Origin: [Clostridium] fimetarium
GTDB taxonomy: Bacteria; Bacillota; Clostridia; Lachnospirales; Lachnospiraceae
Assembly: GCF_900111235.1 (NCBI RefSeq)
Contig: NZ_FOJI01000003.1
Coordinates: forward strand, 1-64,000
Direction of reading: 5' to 3'
DNA length: 64,000 nt
The notes beneath the pieces are model-generated. The model searched no databases and had not been told where the DNA came from. It worked only from the letters and a program-made list of their open reading frames with translations. The translations under genes were made by a program, and so were the position numbers. Below are positions 52,203 to 61,541 of the stretch, piece by piece; the first letter of the stretch is position 1, and every line of letters starts with the position of its first letter.

Positions 52203-53803
52203 TTTGCCTCCTTTTTTTTAGCTGCTAAAACATCACAAGTTATACAACCATTGTAAAATTTCGCAATGCACTTTTTACAATGGGTACATTTTTTTTCGTC
52301 AATTATATATTTTCCATGTACCGTGTCAATTGCACCATATGGACAAACTGAATCACACGCCGAACATTTAATACAAAACTGATACTTCCTCATTTGACAT
52401 TTTATTCGATTTACTAAATTTGCAATATCTATTCTTTCTTCTGGAACAACTTTTATAACATTTGTTCCAAACGTGATAATAATCTCAAAGCATTTCCTAT
52501 ATACATCTGATTTATCGAAATCAAATACTGAAATATAAGTAGCATCTTTCTTTTCAGCAATTTTCAAATCTCCAAAAGGTTTAAATAACTCTATTACATC
52601 TTTATTTATTTTTTTTTCAATAATAATATTTCTAGCTCTATCAGACAAATTGCATGGAGTATCCATAATTGATACATTTTTTACTTTTAAGCCACTTGCT
52701 CCCCTGCGAGTTTTCCAACGTCCTTCTTCATAGTAATCATCAGGGTCATCTTTACCTGTTTTAATTGCAAACTCATAAACCATATTCTTCCATTTTTTCA
52801 TTGAATCTGGGTGATATATTTCCGTAAGCATCATCGACCAATCTGAATTATTAGGACAGCACCAACATCCTACACGCTTATATCCATATTGATAACAATC
52901 ATTAATTAATAAGTTTTTGTAAAGTACATACAGCCATACATCATAATCAGTCCACTCAATAATTGGCATTGCATTTACTTGTGAAGATATTTTTGAATGC
53001 TCCTGTGTTCTTTCATAAGATTTTCTTGCTGCTGACTCGCTATGCCTAATTCCTAAAAATGTCAGACTATTTCCAGTCATATAATCCTGTTCTTTATTTA
53101 GGCTACTTGTCTTAAATATTGTACAGCACCATCTTTCATGCTGACTAGGAGGACCAAATACTTTACACATCTTAAAGAAATCATTTTCAGTTTCACTTGG
53201 AATCATTGGAACCAGAGGATTCTCGACTCTGAATTTTTCCAATGAATACGAATATGTTTCTGGAAACTCCAAAGTTGTGTCGCCGAAAAAATGTACTATT
53301 GTATTGTCTTGCAATGCATCTCGGACAATACGACTAACTACTGTTGAATCTTTTCCACCTGAAAACGATACAGTGGGAATATACTCCTTTTTCAGATAAT
53401 GTTTAAGTGTATCTATAACATATTGCTCTGCTTCATAGATTAGGTTCTGAATATAATTTTTATTAGCTTCCACAACTCCTATATATTCTTCATAACCTCT
53501 TTCAATTTCAATGTCTGTCCTAAGTTCTTCAGCATACTGCAAATGTTTCTTTCCTTTATACCATTCTCTATATGGTATTCTGTTCATTACTCCATCATAG
53601 AAATACTTGCTAGCACCAAAATACCATATTTTCTTTTCATTCAAGTTACATCCAACTATTTTACTTAGCAACTTGCGCTCCTGTTTAAATACTGGATTGC
53701 AAATCGTTCCCTCTGATATTTTACGCAATTCCCCATCGCAAAAACACTTATGCAATTCTATATCAAATATGGGTTCATTACACTTTTTGCACCAGTAAAT
53801 CAT
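52199..53803 (-). CDS. ATP-pyrophosphatase / PAPS-reductase-like enzyme with ferredoxin, SspD-like
   Basis: A 534-aa sulfurtransferase-type protein. An N-terminal zinc knuckle (WCKKCN ... HKCFC, residues 4-22) is followed by a PP-loop SGGKDS at 148-153, an EWTDYDVWLYVL block and a Cys-rich GCWCCPNN segment. The C-terminus (477-523) has two [4Fe-4S]-type clusters: CIKCSACDSVCP and CTHCKKCIAKFYNGC; the second has a non-standard last spacing. PP-loop activation of the DNA backbone phosphate with sulfur input defines DndC/SspD. The fused ferredoxin may supply electrons or sulfur. It is encoded between the P-loop ATPase and the desulfurase. Confidence 0.82.
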   Translation of the reverse strand: MIYWCKKCNEPIFDIELHKCFCDGELRKISEGTICNPVFKQERKLLSKIVGCNLNEKKIWYFGASKYFYDGVMNRIPYREWYKGKKHLQYAEELRTDIEIERGYEEYIGVVEANKNYIQNLIYEAEQYVIDTLKHYLKKEYIPTVSFSGGKDSTVVSRIVRDALQDNTIVHFFGDTTLEFPETYSYSLEKFRVENPLVPMIPSETENDFFKMCKVFGPPSQHERWCCTIFKTSSLNKEQDYMTGNSLTFLGIRHSESAARKSYERTQEHSKISSQVNAMPIIEWTDYDVWLYVLYKNLLINDCYQYGYKRVGCWCCPNNSDWSMMLTEIYHPDSMKKWKNMVYEFAIKTGKDDPDDYYEEGRWKTRRGASGLKVKNVSIMDTPCNLSDRARNIIIEKKINKDVIELFKPFGDLKIAEKKDATYISVFDFDKSDVYRKCFEIIITFGTNVIKVVPEERIDIANLVNRIKCQMRKYQFCIKCSACDSVCPYGAIDTVHGKYIIDEKKCTHCKKCIAKFYNGCITCDVLAAKKKEAK

Positions 53804-53817
53804 TTTGAATCTCCCTT

Positions 53818-56800
53818 CTACTGCATTATTTCTCCGAGTAATTTTGCCACGACTTGCATCTTTTCTTCATAGCTAATTCCTTGTCCAAAGCTATCCATTG
53901 TAGCCTTAATCTTATTAAACATCATTTGACTATTCGTACTAAGCTCTGCTTTATCAAATTGAGTGATTCGTGTCTCATCTGTTCCCGTTTCAATAATAAT
54001 TTTCATCTCATTTTGATTCAGACTATCCTGTGCCTGATAATTTTCAAGTTGATTTATAATTTTTGTAAATTCATCTTCAAAATCATCTATTTTAGAATCT
54101 GACCAATAATCTATTTCAAAACCCGTAACCATCTTTGCGACATCCTTAACAAAGCTTTGATCAGTCTCCGTTTTATTCATAGATGACATATATTCCATGT
54201 ATGTATTTGTATTATAATCAAATGCTTTGTAGCTTTTTACCTGCCAATCTTCTTCATATTTTTTTGAAATATACTTAACAATACTTTCCGTATTATTAAG
54301 TGCTAGTACATCTCTGATTGACCTTTCAACATTTCTATACTGCTTTACTACTACAGACTCTAATTCAAACTTAATATTTGAAATCTGAACAATCAAATTT
54401 TGTAGATCATCGTCAATTTGAAGTAAATTTTCAAAAAAGAATTTATTATAATTTTTGTACGATATGCTCATTATACTTCTATATTGTTTTGTTATCTCAG
54501 AAACATATTTATCAGTTGTTCTTGCTGCCTTTGAAACCGATGCAAAATGTGTATTCATGGCATATAATAGATCTCTAAGTCTGTTTTTTGAATCGTTATT
54601 CTGATTAATAAATTGTCCAAACATCTTTTCAAGACTTTCTATGTATTCCGTTTGACCATCATTCCAATCACATATATACAAGCTATAATCTTCAGGACTT
54701 TCGATAGCTTTAACTAATTCGTCTTCTGAATAATCTCTTTCTGTACCATGAAAAAACAATGAAACATTTTGATAGTTTTTAAGGGCATATGCAAATAAAA
54801 CTGGAAGGTAACCATCTCTTAAACCATATGGAGCCTGCTTTAGTTCACTGTATATTTCCTCCAAATTCACCTGCGCTTTTTCACATTTTTTTAAATATTT
54901 ATTTAACGCATGCATTACAGGCTGTCCTGCAATCGTTCCATTCGGAAGTTTATTTATATCTTGTACCACAACAGTTCCATCATCGCTAATGCCGGTCTTT
55001 GACAATACAGAACGCAACACTGTATGCTCAGGCGATAATACTGAACAATTATCATAAATATTTTCATTGTTAAAAACATAATTCATGGCTTTATAGCGTG
55101 CCTGTTTAATTGCACCCGAAATAACATTTTTATTAATTAAATCATTATTAATAATGACAGTCTTTGAAAAATTATCAAACATTATTTCTGACGCCTTTTT
55201 AACCAGCTCTAATTCTGAATTAATATTTAATACCTTATCATTCACCATTGGAATAACATTATTATTACTAATGCTTCTCCATTTTCGTATTAAATCATTA
55301 ACAACGCTTTCCTGCTCTCCCAAATACATTAATAGTTCTTTTTCAACTGTTGGATCGTCTTTTTTTAGTTCTTCTCTTTTTGAGTAGAAATATAAAATAG
55401 CAACATATCGCTTTACTTCCTGCTTAATCAATTTAGAATCTCCATTAATAAGCATTACCATTCTTTCAGGGATATCTATAATTTTTGCATACTCATTTGG
55501 GTCATACTGCTGATCTAGCACAAAAGCTATAACACCATCGTAGAACTTTGGTAATGAATTAAAAAACGTCTTTTTCCCCAAATCTTGTTTTTGAACAAAG
55601 ACCGGTACAAATATTCTGTTCATATGAAATGTTGAATTGTACTCATATGGATAGACAACAAATCCCGAGAAATCCTCATTTAATATTGAGATTGCCATAT
55701 CATCAGTTACGCTTGCTGATTTTTCATCAATCATAGAATCAAGATCATAAATACTACTATCTAAAAAATCAAAATATCCATACTGACGCATATATCTAAC
55801 AATTTTCATTTTTTCTAATTTTGACAAAGCAATTGAGAGCAGTTCCTTATCCTCATCAATCACATTAATTAATGTGTCCTTATCGGCAGTCAAAACTGAC
55901 AAGTCAGAAATGATATATATAACGGCCATTGCTTTTAAAATTTTCACTTGAATCTCGTTATTATCAATTACACCCAATTTATTAATTGCAAATTGCAATT
56001 TTTTATATATCGCATAAATTTCTTCAGATTTATATGCTCTGATATTTGCTTCAAAGTAATCAAATATTGAATCCAATCCTACAAAATGAAATCTATCGTC
56101 CTGCATATTTTTAAGCTGATCTGATAACGAGTGTTCTTCATCACTAGCTAAATATGTAAAGAACGTTCTTTCATTTTGCGCTACTTTCTTCGATAGTCTA
56201 TCCAACGAATAAAGTGTAATAGGGTGCAAAGGATATCCACCCTCAAATGGGCCCATCTTGTTAATCTTTTTTGGAGGTAACAAAAAACCCTTAAAATCCC
56301 ATCCCTGGTTGTATAATTCATTCAGCTCTTGCTGATGCATTTCTTTAAAAGAATCCCATTTTTTTGTCTTTGGAATAATATATGGAATCAACGATAAACA
56401 CTGATCATATTTTGAATTAATTGAAGTAGACAGGAATCGCCCTTCCACTTTTTTCCATTCCTCACTTGATTCTTTTTTCATTTTATCTGTGTACATTGAC
56501 AACTGTTTATGTGAAACCATAATTAAGTAGTTGTTAAACTTTCCATGATCACAGAATTCTGCTAAATCTTGAACAACTTTTACTTTGATTGTTTCACCAA
56601 AATCCTCTATATATCTACCAAATTCATCAAATACAAACACTATTCCCTTATGTGTACCCTTTATTGTCTCGTTTGCAAGTTCAATATTATCAATAAGATT
56701 ACCTGTTCCACTTACAAACGTTGCTCCGTATGTCATCCCTTTAAATATATCATTAAACTTTTTTTCACTTTTTGAATCATAATTTTCTAGACCTTGATAT

Positions 56801-57366
56801 AATTCGCCTAAATCAATTGAATTCTTTCCGCATTCTTCTTCTATCCTTTTTGCTGATTCTTCGCCAGTTTCCCATTTTTTCAGAAGCTTTCTTGCTTCAT
56901 CAAAATAACTTTTAAAGCAAATTTTAATATTATTTCTTTCTAATTCTTTTTTTAATGAATATGAAATACACTTATCAAATTCATCAAAATCTGCAAAAAC
57001 TGGAACCACTAAAAACGGCTTATCTTCTTTTACAAATGTTCGCAAATCATTTGTCAGATCTTTATCATATTGTTCAATTGATCTAGCAAATTCTTTAAAC
57101 CCATTTCCACTTGTATTAATTAAACCAAGAATCGCACACAGTACTGTTAACAGATGTGATTTTCCAGTTCCATAAGATCCATATAGTATTCTCGAATGAT
57201 TGTTTGCAGTTCCATTTATTATCCCCAATAAATACTCTCTAATTATTTCTGTTGTTGTAACATTAGGAATAAAGTTTGCCAGCTTTTCTTCATCCTTTAA
57301 GTCAAAACAAATATTAGCAGAATATTTATATTGCTTTTTCTTTGATATTAAATCTAAATAATTCAT
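53818..57366 (-). CDS. Large P-loop ATPase, SspC-like
   Basis: A 1182-aa cytoplasmic ATPase. Walker A is LYGSYGTGKSHLL (P-loop about 63-70) and Walker B GIVFVFDEFGR (about 241-251). The remaining 900 residues are largely helical, with no recognised domain. The AAA-type core resembles BrxC/PglY and Ssp-associated ATPases. No PglZ or other BREX hallmark is nearby, so BREX is unlikely. It lies directly between the DUF4007 gene (6 bp) and the PAPS-reductase gene (14 bp), the position of SspC. Confidence 0.72.
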   Translation of the reverse strand: MNYLDLISKKKQYKYSANICFDLKDEEKLANFIPNVTTTEIIREYLLGIINGTANNHSRILYGSYGTGKSHLLTVLCAILGLINTSGNGFKEFARSIEQYDKDLTNDLRTFVKEDKPFLVVPVFADFDEFDKCISYSLKKELERNNIKICFKSYFDEARKLLKKWETGEESAKRIEEECGKNSIDLGELYQGLENYDSKSEKKFNDIFKGMTYGATFVSGTGNLIDNIELANETIKGTHKGIVFVFDEFGRYIEDFGETIKVKVVQDLAEFCDHGKFNNYLIMVSHKQLSMYTDKMKKESSEEWKKVEGRFLSTSINSKYDQCLSLIPYIIPKTKKWDSFKEMHQQELNELYNQGWDFKGFLLPPKKINKMGPFEGGYPLHPITLYSLDRLSKKVAQNERTFFTYLASDEEHSLSDQLKNMQDDRFHFVGLDSIFDYFEANIRAYKSEEIYAIYKKLQFAINKLGVIDNNEIQVKILKAMAVIYIISDLSVLTADKDTLINVIDEDKELLSIALSKLEKMKIVRYMRQYGYFDFLDSSIYDLDSMIDEKSASVTDDMAISILNEDFSGFVVYPYEYNSTFHMNRIFVPVFVQKQDLGKKTFFNSLPKFYDGVIAFVLDQQYDPNEYAKIIDIPERMVMLINGDSKLIKQEVKRYVAILYFYSKREELKKDDPTVEKELLMYLGEQESVVNDLIRKWRSISNNNVIPMVNDKVLNINSELELVKKASEIMFDNFSKTVIINNDLINKNVISGAIKQARYKAMNYVFNNENIYDNCSVLSPEHTVLRSVLSKTGISDDGTVVVQDINKLPNGTIAGQPVMHALNKYLKKCEKAQVNLEEIYSELKQAPYGLRDGYLPVLFAYALKNYQNVSLFFHGTERDYSEDELVKAIESPEDYSLYICDWNDGQTEYIESLEKMFGQFINQNNDSKNRLRDLLYAMNTHFASVSKAARTTDKYVSEITKQYRSIMSISYKNYNKFFFENLLQIDDDLQNLIVQISNIKFELESVVVKQYRNVERSIRDVLALNNTESIVKYISKKYEEDWQVKSYKAFDYNTNTYMEYMSSMNKTETDQSFVKDVAKMVTGFEIDYWSDSKIDDFEDEFTKIINQLENYQAQDSLNQNEMKIIIETGTDETRITQFDKAELSTNSQMMFNKIKATMDSFGQGISYEEKMQVVAKLLGEIMQ

Positions 57367-57372
57367 AAATCA

Positions 57373-58278
57373 TCATTCCTTATCCATATAATATTTGTTA
57401 AGCAGTTTTGAATAGTCCATATCTAAAAACTCAATAAATCTATTTCCAAAGTTATTATTTAGAGAAATGTATTTCCTATTTTCTGCTTCAATGAGCATTT
57501 CTATTAATTTCGAATACTTCATGTTAAAATACTTGCCAATTTGGAGTTTTTCATCCATGATTGTATCTATACTTACCTGTTTTTTACTCCTACTGGCTTC
57601 TAAATTATCCATAGCTATAGAATATATAAGAATTTCAAGTGGTACATCATGCTTTGATAACTGATTCTTTTCATATTTTTTCTGATCGTTTATTCTTAAT
57701 ATTTCAAGTGGTGCTAAAAAAGGATATGTATCTTCGTCCATAGCTGTTTTTAAATCAATTTTCTTATCACTAAAATATGTGTTTTTCAAACAATTAAATT
57801 CTTTATTTACTGCATCTTTTTTTACTTTCATTCCATTAACCGCTAAATACGAATGAAAGCCATTAACAAACTCTTCTCTATCAAATGAAGTGCCATTCCA
57901 TTCATTAAATAACCAGTACCATGCTGTAGCACTATCTATATTCTTTGCTAAATTTCTATGTAGCAAAAGCAAAGACCCCTGTCTCTGAAAATACTTATCA
58001 TATTGTTCTATTAATCTATATAATTCCGTAGGGATCTGCTGAATACCTTCTGAAGATTTACTCTCCGTTGTCAATCCCATCGCATCAGACCAATAACGCA
58101 GTGCCTTTACAATAACTCGTCCAAGCCCAATATTGTCAACTGCCTGTTGCTCATTACTTGGGGTGAAAATCATATCGTCAGACTTAACTGCCTCGATAAT
58201 TTTAGTTCCCCATCCACTTCTCATATAAAAACTACTATGCTTATTTACAACCATTGCTAGTATTTCCTTCCTGTTCAA
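57373..58278 (-). CDS. DUF4007 protein, SspB-like
   Basis: A 301-aa protein with the DUF4007 pattern: SSFYMRSGWGTKIIEAV near residue 15, VDNIGLGRVIVKALRYWSDA near 48, and the helical remainder with WYWLFNEWNGTSF. I associate DUF4007 with SspB, the strand-nicking subunit in single-stranded phosphorothioation. Position (first structural gene, followed by ATPase, PAPS reductase and desulfurase) supports that. It overlaps the XRE regulator gene by 38 nt. The active site cannot be read by eye. Confidence 0.75.
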   Translation of the reverse strand: MNRKEILAMVVNKHSSFYMRSGWGTKIIEAVKSDDMIFTPSNEQQAVDNIGLGRVIVKALRYWSDAMGLTTESKSSEGIQQIPTELYRLIEQYDKYFQRQGSLLLLHRNLAKNIDSATAWYWLFNEWNGTSFDREEFVNGFHSYLAVNGMKVKKDAVNKEFNCLKNTYFSDKKIDLKTAMDEDTYPFLAPLEILRINDQKKYEKNQLSKHDVPLEILIYSIAMDNLEASRSKKQVSIDTIMDEKLQIGKYFNMKYSKLIEMLIEAENRKYISLNNNFGNRFIEFLDMDYSKLLNKYYMDKE

Positions 58279-58483
58279 TTTGTTCTGGTATTTTTTCTAC
58301 AACATCACCTATATCACAATTTAATACATCACAAATTTTTGCCAGCACCGTAAGTGTAACTGGTTCATCTTTTGACATTTTGGCCATTGTACCGGCGCAT
58401 ATGCCGGTTGCATGACATAATTCGCCTTTATTCATATTCTTGTCAATAAGTAGCTTCCACATCTTTTTGTAAGAGACTGCCAT
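58241..58483 (-). CDS. XRE-family regulator of the phosphorothioation operon
   Basis: An 80-aa HTH protein, MWKLLIDKNMNKGELCHATG then ICAGTMAKMSKDEPVTLTVL, ending in LNCDIGDVVEKIPEQ. This Cro/CI-like family is commonly the first gene of restriction and defence operons in Firmicutes. A start at 58483 follows AAGGAAAACAT; the longer frame has no support. It overlaps the DUF4007 gene by 38 nt, so it is produced with it and probably autorepresses the operon. Confidence 0.8.
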   Translation of the reverse strand: MAVSYKKMWKLLIDKNMNKGELCHATGICAGTMAKMSKDEPVTLTVLAKICDVLNCDIGDVVEKIPEQIEQEGNTSNGCK

Positions 58484-59069
58484 ATGTTTTCCTTCCATCT
58501 TTCCTAAACATTTTTCGTAATAATATACATCCTCTATGTGCTTATGCCTTAAAAAATGCAGAACCAACCATGAATTAAACATTTTTTTTTTAATCCTGAA
58601 TAAATTCCTCGATAATTCTCATTTTTCCTCATTTTTCCTTTTAAGTTAAGGCGAAAGCACTAAATATAATCATATCACAAAACTTCATTTTTATGAAGTT
58701 TTTTTCTATTTTTGTATAGTTATTATGACCTCAATATCAGGACATCAAGGCGTAAAAGTTTATTTTCGTAAAGTGAAATTTTAAATTCCCCCCTTCCAAA
58801 CAATTGAAACTGGAATTTAGTTTTTCATTTAACCGATTATAAATTTAAACTTAAAAATTGAAACTTTAAAATATCCACTTAAATCCCCCACCTAATACCC
58901 CTTATAGTTTTTCATTAGACTAATTGCAATATCAGAGAACAACCAAAAAAAACTTTCCAAAATACAACTTGTCATTACTCAAAATTTAAAACATATGTAT
59001 AGAAAATTTAATTTATTAAATAGAATTCACTATTTCTACTCATCAGAATTCATGGGGCGATTACTATTA
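58484..59069. other. Intergenic region upstream of the defence operon
   Basis: A 586-bp A+T-rich region. A perfect 8-bp hairpin, AACTTCAT-TTTT-ATGAAGTT (58681-58700) followed by TTTTTT, could terminate plus-strand transcripts, or act as an attenuator in the XRE leader. A TATGATTATAT-like -10 element on the minus strand near 58660 could drive the operon. No gene is seen; it may contain the right junction of the island. Confidence 0.4.
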
Positions 59070-60224
59070 TCATTTAGGAATTACCATCTGCATAATTAGT
59101 CCAGTATCATCTCTCATAGGCGATTCTGGAATTACATCATATTTTTTCTGTATAACTAAATTAGCAGTTACGGCAAGACATATTGCATCAATAATATCAT
59201 CAATATTACATTTGAAATTTTTCGAGGTCATTATAATTTTATTAAGATTAAGGTCTTTTATATATTTTGATAATATATGAATTCGCTCCTCTATACCATT
59301 AAAGTCAGATTTCTTTGATAATACTGTACTGCCATTTAATCTTGCGAAACAGACTTCTGGATGACTTTCTTTAATTATATTTTTATATTGCGTATTTTCT
59401 TGAAGGAACTTATCAACTTCACGCATCTTTGGCATAATCGCAACAGTTAATGGTGTAAATTTTTTTCCCAATACCCTTACATTTTCATCATAGGATTTTG
59501 AAACAGTTTCCGCATATATTGCCTGTCTACAAGGTGCTGGGAAAATTGTAGACGATCTTTCACTAATAATTTTTCTTGCATAAACATCGGGTCTAATCTG
59601 CTCATTTGTACCTGCTAATCCAATTACCATATCTATCAAAAACTCATCAAAATCTTTATAAATGGTTACTATTTCGTTTAAAGAATTATATTTTTCGAGA
59701 AATAATTTTCCATGATTTAAAATTGCAGTAATCCAACCACCTTTACAACCATCAACTCCAATGCAAATACTATCTATGTCTATTTTATTTACAAGTTTCT
59801 GATTTTCTTGATTTTGAGGAATACCAAGGCCATAGCATTTCACTTGTTCCACCATATGACCGATATTTCCTTCTCCCGCGAATTTACCACTATCGAAAAA
59901 ATCCTCATTCTGATCCAACCACACAAGAGGATGAGCTTCTTCACGTAATACAATTTCTGAATTTAAATATCCTGCATAAATTTCTACATAACAATCTTGA
60001 TTATAATATGTAAAATCCATTATATGAGAAAGTTGAATGTTAGATTGGTTAATACCTGTTTCCTCTTCTAATTCACGATAAGCAGCTTCATAGCCATTTT
60101 CCCCATATTCGATTTTACCGCCAACTAGATTGTATAGTCCTTCATAAGGTGCTTTACTTCGTTTACAAAACAATAGCTTCTTACCATCATTACTAAATAC
60201 AATAATACAATTATATCCCTGCAT
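59070..60224 (-). CDS. NUDIX hydrolase-DUF429 fusion
   Basis: A 384-aa two-domain protein. Residues 1-130 are a NUDIX domain with a full Nudix box, GGKIEYGENGYEAAYRELEE followed by ETGI (35-58), which hydrolyses nucleoside diphosphate derivatives. Residues 153-384 are a DUF429 domain: CIGVDGCKGGWITAIL at its start, DMVIGLAG, FPAPCRQAIYAETVSKSYDE and SHPEVCFARLNG. DUF429 is predicted to have an RNase H-like fold. The fusion suggests nucleic acid or nucleotide surveillance. It stands alone, with an AAGGGAGAAAGT site, outside the Ssp operon. Confidence 0.82.
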   Translation of the reverse strand: MQGYNCIIVFSNDGKKLLFCKRSKAPYEGLYNLVGGKIEYGENGYEAAYRELEEETGINQSNIQLSHIMDFTYYNQDCYVEIYAGYLNSEIVLREEAHPLVWLDQNEDFFDSGKFAGEGNIGHMVEQVKCYGLGIPQNQENQKLVNKIDIDSICIGVDGCKGGWITAILNHGKLFLEKYNSLNEIVTIYKDFDEFLIDMVIGLAGTNEQIRPDVYARKIISERSSTIFPAPCRQAIYAETVSKSYDENVRVLGKKFTPLTVAIMPKMREVDKFLQENTQYKNIIKESHPEVCFARLNGSTVLSKKSDFNGIEERIHILSKYIKDLNLNKIIMTSKNFKCNIDDIIDAICLAVTANLVIQKKYDVIPESPMRDDTGLIMQMVIPK

Positions 60225-60264
60225 ACTTTCTCCCTTAATTCTCTTTTATGTATTGGTACATTAA

Positions 60265-60369
60265 TTATTTTTCACTCCACCATCTTTTTCTTCTTGTCTT
60301 ATCTATAGATTTTGTGCATTTTGTACTTACCCATCCAATCACTATTAAAAATACGAGAATATCATTCAT
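60265..60369 (-). CDS. 34-aa small membrane peptide
   Basis: A frame from ATG 60369 to TAA 60265: a hydrophobic first part (MNDILVFLIVIGWVST), then a strongly basic tail (KSIDKTRRKRWW). AAAGGAAACAAACA lies upstream, a decent ribosome binding site. This is the shape of a single-span membrane peptide such as a type I toxin or small modulator. It may also be chance, since it is very short. Confidence 0.35.
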   Translation of the reverse strand: MNDILVFLIVIGWVSTKCTKSIDKTRRKRWWSEK

Positions 60370-60438
60370 TGTTTGTTTCCTTTCAATTATCAATTCCATT
60401 TGATAATATTACGTTGCTTTTTAAAATTTTAAATTAAT

Positions 60439-61476
60439 TTATATCACCTTACGTTTTAAGGCTCCGCTCGGAGATGCAATTTCTGCTATATTAACATGAC
60501 TGATATTGCAAAAATAGTCTAAAAATTCTTCTGCCAATAAATAATCTGATGTTTCTTTTTTTACTTCTACAATATCCCTTAGTATTTGAATTGCAACATC
60601 ATCCTGAAAATACCTATGTAATCCAGAATTCCATGCTGGGACCGCCGGATTGTTACTATTGGAATGATAGTTCCAAAATAAAATCTTCTGCGCTTCTTTC
60701 GGTGAAAGTTTCAATTTATATTTTGACGAGGTTGAAACATAACCCTCATCTTCTCCATCGCCCTCATATGTATCATCTACCAGAAATACACCGAAAATGT
60801 ACCTGTCACTTTCACGGCTTCCCGGATTGCGTGTTGTTAAGACACAAAGGCTATTTCTCTGCACTTGATGCAGTTTCATCGGATCCCCTTTACGGTCACC
60901 ATTTTGCACAATACCTGCAAGTGCTTTCCAATCTCTTAACATTTGACTTTCATAACAGACAAATCCCCCATCTTCACAAATATTATCCAACGCTTCTCTT
61001 GATATTTTACCATTAAAATAATTAAAACAAGCCGAATTGTCTGAACTACACCAAGTCCGGTGTTCCACCTCTATATTGTTATTTATTATAGGATCACTAC
61101 ATACTCCATGATATCCAACTTGTTTGTCAGATCTTCCTCCATCGCAAAAATTGCATTTGAAAGCAATATTTGCTCTTGCCATTTTTTTATATCCAGCCTT
61201 GACTTTCTTATCAAATGCTTGATCGTGTTTCTGATATTCTAATTCTTTTCTTTCCCTTTCTTTTTTCTCTTGCTGCTTTTTTTTCTCAATCAAACCCTCC
61301 ACATATTGAGAAACAGTCACATCATCAGCCTTAAGAAATGAAATAAAGACATCTGGAAATTGTAATGTTTTTTCTCCGACTTTAGCAAAAGAAATCACAA
61401 TATGATTACAATCTGTACTGAGTACAGTACCTTTGCCAAATGCTTTATGTGTTACTACTTGTCCCTGTATATTCAT
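60439..61476 (-). CDS. Unknown protein with Tudor/CarD-like N-terminus and Cys cluster
   Basis: A 345-aa cytoplasmic protein. Residues 1-45 (VVTHKAFGKGTVLSTD then ISFAKVGEKTLQF) look like the Tudor/CarD-like fold seen at UvrD C-termini. A charged coiled coil (about 55-90) follows. The middle is Cys-rich (CNFC, GVC, WCSSDNSAC, NICEDGGFVC) and may bind zinc or an Fe-S cluster. The C-terminal third is GCN-like and unrecognised. A good GGAGGGGTTTTATT site precedes it. I recall similar proteins from Lachnospiraceae with misleading names; no function is assigned. Confidence 0.6.
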   Translation of the reverse strand: MNIQGQVVTHKAFGKGTVLSTDCNHIVISFAKVGEKTLQFPDVFISFLKADDVTVSQYVEGLIEKKKQQEKKERERKELEYQKHDQAFDKKVKAGYKKMARANIAFKCNFCDGGRSDKQVGYHGVCSDPIINNNIEVEHRTWCSSDNSACFNYFNGKISREALDNICEDGGFVCYESQMLRDWKALAGIVQNGDRKGDPMKLHQVQRNSLCVLTTRNPGSRESDRYIFGVFLVDDTYEGDGEDEGYVSTSSKYKLKLSPKEAQKILFWNYHSNSNNPAVPAWNSGLHRYFQDDVAIQILRDIVEVKKETSDYLLAEEFLDYFCNISHVNIAEIASPSGALKRKVI

Positions 61477-61541
61477 AATAAAACCCCTCCGATTATTTCA
61501 TGATATTATCTGTTAAATAAAGTACAATAAACAACGCTTTT

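Noticed and set aside
40870-58483. BREX system
   Set aside because: The large ATPase looks BrxC-like and a PAPS-reductase occurs in one BREX type, but there is no PglZ phosphatase, BrxL protease or PglX methyltransferase, while DUF4007 and a desulfurase are present.
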